A DNA stretch of 64,000 nt, from positions 50,597,330 through 50,661,329 of the forward strand of contig NC_133935.1 in the NCBI RefSeq assembly GCF_031877795.1. Direction: 5' to 3'. Source of the DNA: Strix aluco. Lineage: Eukaryota; Chordata; Aves; Strigiformes; Strigidae. The notes under the pieces were generated by a model, which saw only the letters and a program-made list of their open reading frames with translations, was not told the DNA's origin and did not search any database. Position numbers and translations under genes: made by a program. Below, in pieces: positions 12,972-24,900 of the stretch. The stretch's first letter is position 1; every line of letters starts with the position of its first letter.

Positions 12972-14520
12972 TGTTAGCTCCCACATCCTCAGCTACTCCA
13001 GAACCTCTCATTCTCAGGTATGTGAATCCCAGTATCAGAAAGAACAAGCATGCAGCAGTTAAGAGGAACATGGACAGGTAATGTGCACTGAAGCCTCCAG
13101 TGGTGGATACCTCCTCTCTTTTGAATTGTTGGAGAAGCTCCTCCTCGGGCTCTGAGAGATTCTTCTTGTAGGTGTTTTTCAAGTAGGTATGATTTGAACC
13201 CGTATGATTGGAGTGGTTGAGTCTAAGGGAGGAGGTGGTTCCACCCGGGGGAAGGCTATTACTAGCTGAATAGATCCTGGATTCAACATTATAGCTACCA
13301 GCAGCACCGCTGAGAACGTGATTATTGGTCGCTTTCCTAATGGTGCCTGGAGGGTCAGTGATTTTACTGCTGTCCACGTCTGTGAGCGGTGGTGGCAGCA
13401 ACAATACTGTAGGGGATTTCTTAGACAGGCCAATGCGGTATCTGGGGCTGGGAGGACTGGAGTCCAGATTTTCGCATCCTCCTCCCCCCGCCGCCGCCGC
13501 CTCCTCCTGATTTCTGCCCGTGTCTAGACTCCCAGCAGCAGCCGCCTCCGCCGCCGCCGCCCTGTCATTCGTTACGACTACACCAGCACCACAGCCTCCG
13601 CCAGCCCTTTCTTGGCCCGTCTCCATCACGCCAGCGCCGGCTGCAGCGCATTTGCTTGTTATGAATGGAGCAGGAGACTTGCTGAGGCTCCGTCTGGGCC
13701 GGCGAACTGCAGACTCCTCCTTCGGTACCTGCTGCTTGGCCCTCGCCCCCGCCACCTCCTCCTCCTCCGAGTCCGAGTACTTGTCCCTGCTGCCGCCGTA
13801 GGAGAGGAGCCGATTACCGTTCACGGTCCGGTTCTTCCACCGCTGCTGCTCGCTCTCCTCTTCCTCGTCCTCTTCTTCCTCGTCGTCCTCCTCCCCTCCT
13901 TCCTCGTCGCCGTCCCCGGGCTCCCTCACACCCTGAGCCGCTGCCGCCGGTCTCCTCGCCGCCGCCCCCCACCAGGCGTTGGGCTTCCGCCTGGCCGCCT
14001 CCGCCGGGGGGGAGCTGCTACTCACGCCGCAGGCGCCGTCGGGGGCGGCGGGCCGCAGCCCGCGGAAGAGGGGTGAAGCCCGCTCCCTCCTGCTGCCGCC
14101 GCCGGCGCCGGCCTGGCTCCGGGGACTGGTTTCCACATCCGACTCGTCCGAGCTGAAGCCCAGCAGCACTTTGCCGCCCCCGGCAGAGGGTGCTGCGCGG
14201 CTCCGGCCGCTCCCGGCGGCAGCCCCGGGGAGGTAGGGGTGCTCGGCGCCGACCAGCCGCGCGCCCACGACCGGGGCCGCCCGCCCGGGGCCGCCGCCGC
14301 CGCCTCCGCCCGGCGCCGCTCCGGCCGCCGTGTTATTGTTGTTGCTGTTCCGGGTCTTGCTGGCGCCGCTGCGGGCCCCAGCCCGCTCATCCTCGCGCAG
14401 CTTCTTCAGCTTCTTCAGGTAGACGGGTCGGGTGCTCTCGGTGACCGGCCCCGGGGAGAAGCCGAAGCGCCTCAGCTCCGAGAAGAGCTCCTCGTCCGTG
14501 AGCTGCGCGGCCGTCGCCAT
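12972..14520 (-). CDS. LEMD3: LEMD3 (MAN1) exon 1: LEM domain to first transmembrane helix
   Basis: LEMD3 is an inner nuclear membrane protein. Its N-terminal LEM domain binds BAF, and its C-terminal nucleoplasmic domain binds receptor SMADs and dampens BMP/TGF-beta signalling. The exon gives 516 codons plus one base. Residues 1-45 are the LEM domain ([20 protein letters not shown], then [13 protein letters not shown]). They are followed by poly-Asn and Gly/Ala runs, the conserved block [14 protein letters not shown] near 117-130, an acidic tract at about 203-223, a conserved [18 protein letters not shown] block at 455-472, and a first transmembrane helix at about 483-502. The ATG is in good context (A at -3, G at +4) and opens directly into the LEM domain. 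The exon ends at a GTAAGT donor. The second helix, MSC domain and RNA-recognition fold lie outside the window. The triplet-rich Gly/Ala/Glu tracts are expected to vary between birds. Confidence 0.97.
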
Positions 14521-15125
14521 TTTCCGCTCCCCCGCCGCCGCGGCGTTTCCTACCCACGCGCCGCGCCGCGCCGCGCTCCCCGCCGGAACTGACGCGTGCG
14601 CACTCGGCGGTGGCCTAGACCTGCCTGTCACCCCGCGGCGCCGCCCGCCGCGGCCAGACGGGGGAAGGGGGGGCGGGGCGGGGCCGCGCGGCGCCGGCGG
14701 CCCCTCCCCCACCCCGCCGCTCAGTAACGGCTGGCGCGCGGCGGCGGGGGGCGGGGGGGGGGTTGGCTGGCGCCGGCGCGCGCGGCGCCGCGAGCCGCCC
14801 CTGCGAGAGACGTCGGCTCGCCCGCCCGCCCCCCGCGCGGGGCCTGGCGCGGCGGAGACACCCCCCCGCCACCCCCCCTTCCGCTTCGCTGCCGGGTTTG
14901 GGGCGGGGGTGTCGGGGCGGCGGTTAGAGGCGAGGAGGGCGCCCCCGAGCGGGCGGCAGCCTGCAGCCGCCTTTCTGCCGATGGTCGGGAGGTCGCGACA
15001 CGGGTACCCCCGGCGGGCCTGGGGGCGCCGAGCACGGGGGGCGGGGGCGAGAGGCGGCCGGGGCGGTCGGCGGTCGCCCTGGGAGCTGGGAGGGCAGATC
15101 CGGTCAGAAACGCGCTGTTGTGTGC
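14521..15125 (-). promoter_or_regulatory. LEMD3: LEMD3 5' UTR / CpG-island promoter
   Basis: This very GC- and CpG-rich stretch lies directly upstream of the LEMD3 ATG and continues the CpG island that covers exon 1 (from about 13440). Overlapping GC boxes (GGGCGGGGCGGGG) lie at 14671..14683, about 150 bp upstream of the ATG, and no TATA box is evident. This is the pattern of a housekeeping-type dispersed promoter. The transcription start cannot be placed by eye. The frame stays open for 231 codons upstream of the ATG, but that is a consequence of base composition and the known family starts at the LEM domain. Confidence 0.75.
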
Positions 15126-15219
15126 GTGACCGTAAACAGCCGTTAAAACGTGATGGCTGGCTGAACGCCCCGTTATTGGGGATACACTGCAGTGAGAATG
15201 TCAGACCGAACATCGAACA

Positions 15220-16060
15220 TCGAGGGTAGGGAGGCTCTGCAGAGAGATCTGGACAGGCTGGAGCGATGGGCTAAGGTCAACTGGATGAGCTTCAATAAGG
15301 CCAAATGCCGGCTGCTGCACTTGGGCCACAACAACCCCCAGCAGCGCTACAGGCTTGGGGAGGAGTGGCTGGAGAGCTGCCAGTCAGAGAGGGACCTGGG
15401 GGTGTTGATTGACAGCCGGCTGAACATGAGCCAGCAGTGTGCCCAGGTGGCCAAGAAGGCCAATGGCATCCTGTCCTGTATCAGAAGTAGCGTGGCCAGC
15501 AGGGACAGGGAAGTGATCTTACCCCTGTACTCGGCACTGGTGAGGCCGCACCTCGATTACTGTGTTCAGTTTTGGGCCCCTCACTACAAAAAGGACATTG
15601 AATTACTCGAGCGTGTCCAGAGAAGGGCAAGGAAGCTGGTGAAGGGTCTGGAGCACATGTCGTACGAGGAGCGGCTGAGGGAACCGGGGTTGTTTAGTCT
15701 GGAGAAGAGGAGGCTGAGGGGAGACCTCATCACCCTCTACAACTACCTGAAAGGAGGTTGCAGAGAACTGGGGATGAGTCTCTTTAACCAAGTAATAAAC
15801 GATAGAATAAGAGGGAATGGCCTCAAGTTGCGCCAGGGAAGGTTTAGACTGGATAATAGGAAGCATTTCTTTACAGAACGGGTTGTTAGGTGTTGGAATG
15901 GGCTGCCCAGGGAGGTGGTGGAGTCCCCATCCCTGGAGGTGTTTAAGAGTAGGGTTGACATAGCGCTGAGGGATATGGTGTAGTTGGGAACTGTCAGTTT
16001 TAGGTTAATGGTTGGACTGGATGATCTTCAAGGTCTTTTCCAACCTAGATGGTTCTGTGA
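15220..16060 (+). mobile_element. CR1 LINE, 5'-truncated, ORF2 3' part intact
   Basis: A young-looking CR1 copy. From [16 protein letters not shown] to [10 protein letters not shown] the ORF2 C-terminal region (about 250 residues) is uninterrupted. It contains the CR1 hallmarks [34 protein letters not shown] and [10 protein letters not shown], followed by a 3' UTR ending in TTCCAACCTAGATGGTTCTG. It differs at about 20 of 252 residues from the copy at 55.3-56.4 kb. The 5' end is truncated in the region just after the catalytic FADD box, so no active enzyme is encoded. The insertion lies about 700 bp upstream of the LEMD3 ATG at the outer edge of the CpG island and points away from LEMD3. A short duplication (CGAACAT twice) sits at the 5' junction. 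Confidence 0.96.
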
Positions 16061-19000
16061 ACATCTCTGAACTCCGTTTCCAGGTTACGAAGTTAGCCTG
16101 GCAATGGCTGAAGAAATGCAGAGAGCCCACACGCGCACCTGTGGTGGGCTCTTCCCAGGGCATGTGCTCGCTTCCCCCAACACACTGGGTGAACTTTTCC
16201 CTTTCAGATGTCCAGCATCGGGACATCACAGCTGTGAGGAGATGCGTGAAGTGTAACGGTGTGAATGCTCTGGGAGGCTGCATCCTCACTGTCAGTGACT
16301 GAGCACCACCCTCATTAAGTTTGCAATTGCCTGGATGTATTTTGCTCTTTTCTTTGGGAAAATACAGTCTTTCACATATATTACAGTTGAAACTATCTGT
16401 CTAACTATATAGGGAAATATGTACTTGTCAAAATGGTTGTGCCAATCTAAAGAGATGTCGTGCTGGCATTTCTCAAAGCCTGAGGCATGTGCTGGCCCTT
16501 CTGGATTGGCCCTTTGGCCACAGAACCTCATGTGGAGGCTTCAAAATCTCCTTCTGACCCATGTGTCTGTCTGTCCACCCCGAATGACAAAACCCTGGCC
16601 TTACCTGCTGCTTATCCCATCATAAATACAGGAGGCTGAGCTTCCATTTTGACCTAACTCTGACTGGCCTTATAACGCCATGTGCAGAAGTGGTCCAGAA
16701 ACAAGATCCAACTGCAGGAACAGTTGTATGTTCCCCCTCACAGTCTGCTGCAGTGAGGATATTGTGGATGTGCCCTGCTAATGTCAAAACTGAAGTTGCT
16801 AAACTTGTTATTGAGGAACATTTGCAGAGCAGGAATTAAGGTAGCTGTGAGGCAGCTATGTGCTGAAGATCAAGCCAAGTCTACAGAGCCAGAAGAGTGG
16901 CTTGAAACAATCTTTCATGATGATGATGATGATGAATGGTGATGATTAACTCCTGTACAGCACCCTCCATTTCTAACCAACCACACCTGGAAATGCAGAA
17001 CCCATCCTATTGTTCATCTAAGTCTCATTTAACACAACTTTTCTGAGGCTGAGCAGCAATAGACAAGGGTCTGTACTGCGGGTGCTCTCTACGTGGCACC
17101 ACTGCGCACAGCCTCCTTGTTTCCCTGGCAGGGAGCCATTTCACATACAGCAGGATTGTGCATTGGAGCAATGCACACAGCTCCAGCTGTAAGGAAGATT
17201 ATACTCAACACTAACTCAATTGCACATTAAACCGCTAACATAAATGTACCTGCTCTGACCTATCTCCCAGTCTGTAGTAGCTAATTGATAACCCAAGTGC
17301 CACGAGAAATGCTTCCAACATTCCATTCCTCCTCCTTCTCGGTGAGAAGCAACGCACACCTTCCACCAGCTATCTATCTGGGACACGTGTTTGAATATCC
17401 CCCTACCCCTGCCCCCGTGCAGCATTTAGCCCAGCTGCCTATGACACTGGCCAAACCAGCAGCAGTCAGTCCCAGAGCAGATACCGTTCTGGCAAGCGCA
17501 CTTCTGGCTAGCGCCCGCTTGGGCACCTTCCTTCTCTTAGAAAAATGTATGCTGTCCTGCAAGAGGTGAAGATCCTGTCATCTCACTAATGCAACTCATA
17601 TGTTCTGTCTGTTACAGCAGCAGCAGGAGGGCAGTAAATACTATAAATTGTTAACAATTGAATCATCTCCTGCAAAACTGAAGCATGTCGATACGCAGAA
17701 CAACTGACTGAAAAGTCTGCATACTCCAAGTCATGCTTTAAAATCTGTGTGCCAAAATATTTTGAAATGTTTCAAAAATATCTCTTCTGGTTGATACTGA
17801 AGTAAGGATACTTCCACTATCAATTCAAAACCTCCACATTTCTTTAATAGTATACATTAGTATCAATAATATCAATGCCTCATTAGTATCAATACCTCCA
17901 TGTAGTAACTTTTTAAGTAGATATTGAAAGTAGATACTTTTTTAAAGGTAAATGTTGACTGCGGGAAGTCTGAAGACTGTTCTTAATCAGGAAAAAAAAT
18001 GGTGGTGGTTTTCTGAATAAGACATTTTGGGTTATATTTTCCCTCTCATCCTTAAAGGACTGGTGTTCTCAGGAAACTGCCAGTTCTACCATTGGATGAA
18101 AAAGTGATCTTTTAGAAGTTAGCAACATAATTCTGTCAACCTCATTGGACCGGGATTCAAAGTTGTATCTTAATACCTCTTTTACCTTTCTTTCCTGATT
18201 CCAAGTTTATGTGATGTTTATGCATTTTTGAAAGTTCTTAGAATCTATGAATGACAGTTGCCTTTCTAGGGTTAGCATGTCTCTTACTGCAGCTTCCTCT
18301 AGCAACTAATGCAACCCAGTCTCTATACAACTCACTGTTGCATACCTGAAGCATTGAGAAATCATGGATCACCTCTAAAACAAATATGATACTCTTGTAA
18401 AACTTGCAATATTGTAAATGCTGGTGTCTTTCTACTTACCTTTTGATTTTTTGAGCCTTAAGATATGCTCAAATCACATTCACATTCTGTTAGTAATGTG
18501 ATGATAATGAATATGAAAGTTAGTGAAGAGTAGGAATGTGCTTTTCCTTTCTTTTTTAGTAAAAGTGGTGATTGTCACACAATCACAGAACTCCAGAAAC
18601 TAGTACATTTACTCTTAAGACAGTATGCATAGGAAGAAATCACTCTTTACTATGAAAACAAACTGTATTAATGTATTTTTGAACTTATTTACCCTGGTTT
18701 ATCCAGTTGTTTCAAATACTACATGATGAACATGAAATAACTTTCTGCTTATAAAACTTAAAAGGCTTTTTACTGAGAAAACTAATTTTTAAAATTACAA
18801 TTGCTGCCACCATGACAGTTCTGTGTGAACAGACTCACTTGCACATCCCTCTTTTCTTATTTCTCCTCCTTACAACTTCCATGTGAGTTTTTGTAATGAG
18901 AATGAATCCATCTTTATTAAAGTTAACAGCGGTGTAACGGTACTAATATGTACCATTTGTTTATATATTGGCCGTGCCATTCTGCAAGTGAGCCTGTGTG

Positions 19001-21774
19001 TTTTGCTGATACATCTTTTGCTGATACGCGTTTCTTTCCTGAGGGCATCCTATTAACGTTCAAAAGGCTTATGCTGTCTCTTGCCTTTGCATTGCTGCTT
19101 ATTTGTGGCTAAGATGTGAGCACCCGCAAGGTGTCTAATGCTCACGCTTCCCATGTGGTGCTGAACTGCTTGCATATTGCAACAGCGCGAGCACAGCGTG
19201 CTAGATAGCCTACGTCCCACAAAGAGGCCATGTGTTTCCAGATTGCAGTTCTTGCCTAAACGTTCCCCAGTAGTTCCACTCCCACAAAATGTGTGACGAC
19301 CTGCTATGACTGTGCAGATCTTGTCACTAAAAGTGAACCATCTTAGTTCATAAGTCTGAGTCTTCATAAGGCAACAGAATTCACTCCTGCAGTTAATACT
19401 TTGCCTTTTGTATAACCTATACTGATCCATAGCATAGCTTGTTCTCAATTGGGTGTTCTCCCTGATCACATTATATAATGCCTGGCTCACTTGATTATGT
19501 CCGTATTCCTGGGCACTGGCCATATATAATCAGAGGCATTACTGCTGACTCTGTATGTTGAAAAAAAATCCACCAAGCAGAACTCCAAATCCTTAAGACT
19601 GGCTTAAAAAAATTATTTATTTTAAAAAGACAGTTTATTTACATATGAGCCTTTCACTAAAATTTGCTTTATGTGTTCAGTTCTTTCTCAGGAACCAGAA
19701 TGGTTAGGTATATTTCTTTTAAAACCTGAACCCCAGCTATCCAGCTCCCCTGGAACTTTGATGTTTATTATAGTAGTCAATTTTTACCTTCCAGCCTTTT
19801 TTTTCAGGAAACTAGTGGAAACATTGTAGTTACAGAGAGGCAGGCATATGAAATTGTGAATGCAGATAAGTGGTTGAGAGGCCCATCCTGAAGTTATTCA
19901 GAGAGAATGGGCAAATCTCATAAGTAGGAGAGTATCAAAATGTCACTGGGCTGTTGGTCCCTAAAACCTTCTTGCCCCTTTATCTTATGTCTCAGAGTAA
20001 TTGTTGCTAGAAGACTAGTGCATGCTGTAACAGTTCTAAGTGGGTGACAAATCAGTTGTGTTATTCATTCTCTGAAGCATTGCAGTAGATTACATCCATA
20101 CGTTTTTGTCTGAATCTGAAAAGGAAAAAGTGAAGCTGAACTTGGTAGTCAGGCAGAGTGTTTTTCATCTTGGTTCACTACTCCTAACATACAGAAACTC
20201 TGACTAGATAAAACACATATTTGCTACCCAGAACCGGCGGAGGTACTTCTACATATGTATAATACCCTAACCGGCATATTGTGTCCAAAAGTCATGGGAA
20301 TACACTAGTCTGGCTTTTGAGCACCTACTTTCCTATTATTAGGTATCCCTTGCAAATATTTTCAAAGTCTAAGGAATGATAAAAAATAGAGATGCATCCT
20401 TAATCACAGGAAAATACTGGGAAGGGATCCCGTCTGGCCGAAATCCACAGAACCCTGAAAATATGGAGATGCCTCATTTCCTGCATTCCTGTACCTTTCT
20501 TACTTAAGGAAATACCTGTGAGTGCCATGCGGGATGCAGACATGTTGAATATACTTGATGAGATTTTTTGGTGATGTCCTAAACAACCTTTAATATGGGT
20601 GTGGATGTGGCACTCTAGCCTGGGACCTTGGTAGTGTTTGGCAGGAATGTGAAGAGCAGTGTAGACATAGCCACAAAGAATACAGTTTACAAGTACATCC
20701 CTGACTTTGATCCAAGGCTAATGTCTTGAAAACTTAGGTTTATTTCATTCATCTAATAATGTTTAAAAGAAGAGCCATCATTCATTGAAGAGAAAAAATG
20801 AAGTTTATATTTTAAATTTGAAAGGCATCTAAGATGTCTGTCCTCTGCTCAGGAAAAGGTGGCTATAACCCCAATACACATCCTCCCCCTACTACTCCTC
20901 TTAGGTTGACCCAAATGTAACCAAAGTGTTCTTCAGAGCCAGTCTCCTTTGTCAACACCGCTGAGCATCTTGGTTGGAGAATGGAGCTAGGGATGCCAAG
21001 AAACTCATGCCCTGGCCCCACATAATGTCCTTCAGTTATGGGGCCTTTTCTTCTTAACTCTGCAAGCTCATTACAGACAAGAGATCTGCCTCTCCTCTTC
21101 TATGTCAGACTTCACATGAAGGCTGGATCCTTCAAGTCCAGGGTGTACCATGTAGCATCCTGTCCAAAGATGTTATTTAATTTCTCAGACCAGAGACACA
21201 TCTGACAAGCCACTCTTGGTTATTGTACCTGACCTGAAAAAAGATGGCCTTCACCTTGCTGAACTTGCATTAGAACTGCAGTCCTTTTACTGTAAATTGT
21301 TGGACCAGCTCCAATATTACTTCTGGGAAATCCTCACAGCAGCAAAGCCCTTGTCCTCTCCCTGCATAGCCAGACAAGAGCAATGCTTTCTGCCAGCTCT
21401 CCAGCTCATGTCTCCATGCCTCTATGGCTGAGGTTGGGCTAGCATGGAACACTTCCCTTTTCTTGTGGAAAAGAGGCACAAAAAGTTAAATAAACACAGC
21501 AGGAAAAAAAAAAAATTACTTCATATAACAGTGTGCTGAACAAAAAATTCTGCCCTGCAAAGAACCTGTGAGAAAGAATGACCCATCTATATATGTGGCC
21601 AATGTACTACTGGAGGATTTTCATCCAGTTGTGATCTTAAAAAAAAAGCGTAAATGAACATACACTTCAATGTTTGCAGAATAAAGGACCCAAATGACTC
21701 ACCTAAGGCCATAAAGAAGACTCTGGCAGAGCCGTAAACTGAGTTAATGTCATGAGGGCACCAGGCAGGAAATG
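16061..21774. other. intergenic, LEMD3-WIF1 (proximal part)
   Basis: Ordinary AT-rich intergenic DNA. It holds a short trinucleotide run at 16917..16935 and a 156-codon minus frame at 19053..19523 in a locally CpG-containing patch (discussed in the findings). No protein family, RNA gene or clear transposon was recognised. Confidence 0.6.
16917..16935 (+). repeat. (ATG)6 trinucleotide microsatellite
   Basis: Six consecutive ATG units plus a further imperfect GATGATT eight bases on. It is intergenic. Confidence 0.9.
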
Positions 21775-21905
21775 AAGAGCCTTGTTCTTTGCTCTTGGCT
21801 CTACCACTGACTTGCTGTATGGCAAATCACTTCCTCTTCAGGTGACTCAGTTTCTCCCATAGGCAAATGGAGACAATGATTCATCTTTGTAAAAGTCCTT
21901 TAAGA
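21775..21905 (+). repeat. MIR-like CORE-SINE fossil
   Basis: The succession CTCTACCACTGACTTGCTGT, GCAAATCACTTCCTCTTCAG, CTCAGTTTCTCCCAT and AATGGAGACAATGAT follows the MIR consensus order (CTCTGCCACTTACTAGCTGT, CAAGTCACTTAACCTCT, CTCAGTTTCC, AATGGGGATAAT) in plus orientation, with the expected heavy divergence. MIR elements are ancient tRNA-derived CORE-SINEs known as rare fossils in bird genomes. A profile search would set exact ends. Confidence 0.75.
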
Positions 21906-24900
21906 ATGATGATGGAAAATGTTATAGAAGTGCGAAGCAGGAATTCTATGCCAGTGCTCTCCCCGGCCCATCCTTTGTCCTCTTCTTGCTGGATTTTTTT
22001 CAGAATGGTATCTTTGTTACTGTGAATGGTATTTTGTTAGAGATAATAAAGCTGCAAATTATATAGCAAAAGCATGTTAATGAATTAAATGCCAGATGAC
22101 TTCTATTATATACTATAAACAAACAGAAGATGTGCTAAAAGAGAATTATCTGTGTTGCAGAGCCAGTCAGGCAAATAATTAAATGCCACTTTGCTACTCA
22201 TTCTGGAGAAAAAAGCAGTATGTGACTATGTAATTTAACAAGTTGTCATAATATAAGCAGAAACAGGTGAGCATATATACAGGTGAGCACACCTTAGAGG
22301 TGTGCTGTAACAGGCACAGAGAGAAGAACTGAATGAGAGCATGTTAGGTAATAAAAGGAAGATTATAATTTTAAAGTCAGCAACCTCATTTACAGCAGAA
22401 ATAAGAAAACACAGCAGTTGAGGTAAGGCACTATAAGAGATCAAAAAGGAGTATAGGCCTTACTTTGTGTGTTGGTACCCAGGGAAACAGAATTAACTTT
22501 ACTACAAGCTTTAAGAAGTAAAATGGGGAAGATAGGCAAGCCAAAGTTTTCAAATGAGCCTTTCGTAATGTGTTCCTTATCTTCAAAGTGTCCAAGTTCA
22601 GATGAACGTAAGACCAGTTTTTAGAAATGCTAATCATTCACAAATCTAAAATTATTTGGAAAACCATCTAGACAAATATAGGGGTGAAACTTTTCCAGCT
22701 AAGATCTACAATAGCTATTAATAATTACTCAAATGAAGTTTTCAATATCATACATATACATTTGCAACCTAGTGTACACCTGCTATTTGTTATAACCATA
22801 TGAAAATCTACAAACAGCCAATTAGTCAGCTGTATATTATATTGACTAAGATGGTACCTTCAAATTAATGCTTAAATCTACATTTTACATATGCAACTAA
22901 CAATACATAATTTAGAAATTATGTTTCAATTTTATTTATAAAATGTGTTAAACCTTCTGACATTGAGAATATTGTGCAATCGCAGTAAAAACAATATCCA
23001 ACAGGTTTTAAACATAATTTTGGTTTTGCTCTTATGCAGGCAAGTTTTCCATGCTCCTTTATCCTAAGTTCAAGAACAACTCCATGCCCATTCTTAGATA
23101 CATCTGGACCTATTATGATCATCTGAAAGAATATAAATATATGTATGAGGCTGAACTGTTGCATGAAAACAGTAGTTGCTTCAATTGCTTCCATATATTT
23201 TGCATTTATTTTATATCACTGCCTTGTAATTTGGTTTTAGCTTTCTTTTATAACATATCTTTGCTTTCCATGGCTTTTTTACTGACTCTCTGGAGCATTT
23301 CCTATTTAAATTATCATTTACTGAAGCCATGGTTTAGGACCTATTACTCCTTACTCCCTCCCCTAGGAAACATTTTACCATGCACAGTTCAGCATTTTTT
23401 ACATCATTTTACATCATTCATATTGACATTGTGTTGGCTGTACAAGTTCCCTCGTTCATTGTCAACTGTGGAAATCTGGGCCCTTTTAAATCTATCTGCA
23501 GTTGTCATTAGGATTTTCTGAAGAACTCATGCCAGACAAAAGTCTCTAAATACATGTAGATAATATATTCATTTTAATGCTCTCATTATCCATCCATTGC
23601 TCTCAGAATCCACGTTTTACTTCCAACTTTTCCATAATCTCACATTATTTCTTCTCCTTTTGACATCTGGTACTGTAACTTTGTAATGAATGGATTGCTG
23701 AGGATACATACAACTTCCAGATACTCCATCACTCCCTTCACTGAATCTCTTCCTGTTTGTCTCAGCATATCCACTCTCCTTCACCTGTTTGGTACTCACT
23801 GTGGGGTACTCAGTACTACATGAACTATGTGATTCAAGAACATACTGTGTGAAACTAACCTATTAACAAACATGCTGCGAGGTTGCTGTTCTCACTCTGC
23901 TTCAGGTGCTGCCTGTGTAGTTTGGAACCAAAAAGGCTCTTGCTTTTTGTCTAAAATCTACCACTTGTGTAAAAATATTTCCAGGTCCTGGCAAACTTCC
24001 ATCTGCAGGAATTAGTATGACAAAGAGAAATCCTGGTGTTGAGGTCTCTAAGCAGTATAGTCCTTTTATATGTCACTCGGGCACCCACTGTCACTACCTG
24101 CCATAGACAGGAATCCAGAAGTCCTCTGCAATGCCTACTGCTTTCAGTAAAAAAGCAGCACCAGCCTTCTGCAGAGATTCAGAAGTCTCTTATTTTCTCA
24201 GAATACCCTATTTTAATTAGATAATTTTCAGATGTGTCATTAAGTAAATATGTAAGAACTTTAATGCATTTAAAAAGGTTTGCAATTATTGTGTTTAATG
24301 CCAGGCATGTCATATTCTCTTCTGATCAGATCTTTTAATAGTTTTTGAATTTGCCAACACCCCGTCCTTCTACATCTGTTACTGCATTTCTTCTCTCAGC
24401 TTTCTTCCCTATATGTAGAGGATTACAACCCTTGGCATTCAGTTCCTCAATTCCTTTACCCATCATTACCAGAGGGACTGAAAAGCCTTTGCAGTCAGTC
24501 CGGATGTTTTGATTCTCTGTACTCACTCCCACATGAAACCCACCTCTTAGTCTGCCCCATACCCAGGCAGCTGAACGTCAACAAAGACTTTATTTCTTCA
24601 CGTGTGAGAAATTAGACTTAGCCAATGTAATAAACATCATCAGTTAGAAAACAAAAAGTGCAACACGAATGCCCAGGGAACAGAGAAATGAAAATGTCTG
24701 TGGTAGAAAATAATTTGCTGGGGAAGGAATATTCCACAAGTAGAGCATGTAAGAGGCCCTAATTATAAGTTCTTTATTTTCATGGTATAGTCTTCTGTTG
24801 TTTCAGATCACCTCAGTGTGTTAATTTTTTCCTCTATCTAGCCTTATAGCTCAATGCACTTCCATTATTTCTAAATGATGTTATGTTACACAGCTTCCCT

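Noticed and set aside
14521..15213. N-terminal extension of LEMD3 by 231 codons
   Set aside because: The frame is open only because of GC richness. The LEM domain normally starts within a few residues of the ATG at 14520, which has a good context.
14432..15229. 265-codon plus-strand open frame antisense to LEMD3 exon 1 and its promoter
   Set aside because: Arg/Gly/Ala/Pro-rich translation caused by CpG-island composition, opposite a well-conserved exon; no family resemblance.
23051..23521. 156-codon plus-strand hydrophobic frame
   Set aside because: AT-rich sequence yields Phe/Leu/Ile/Tyr-rich low-information translation. No orderly membrane topology or family match.
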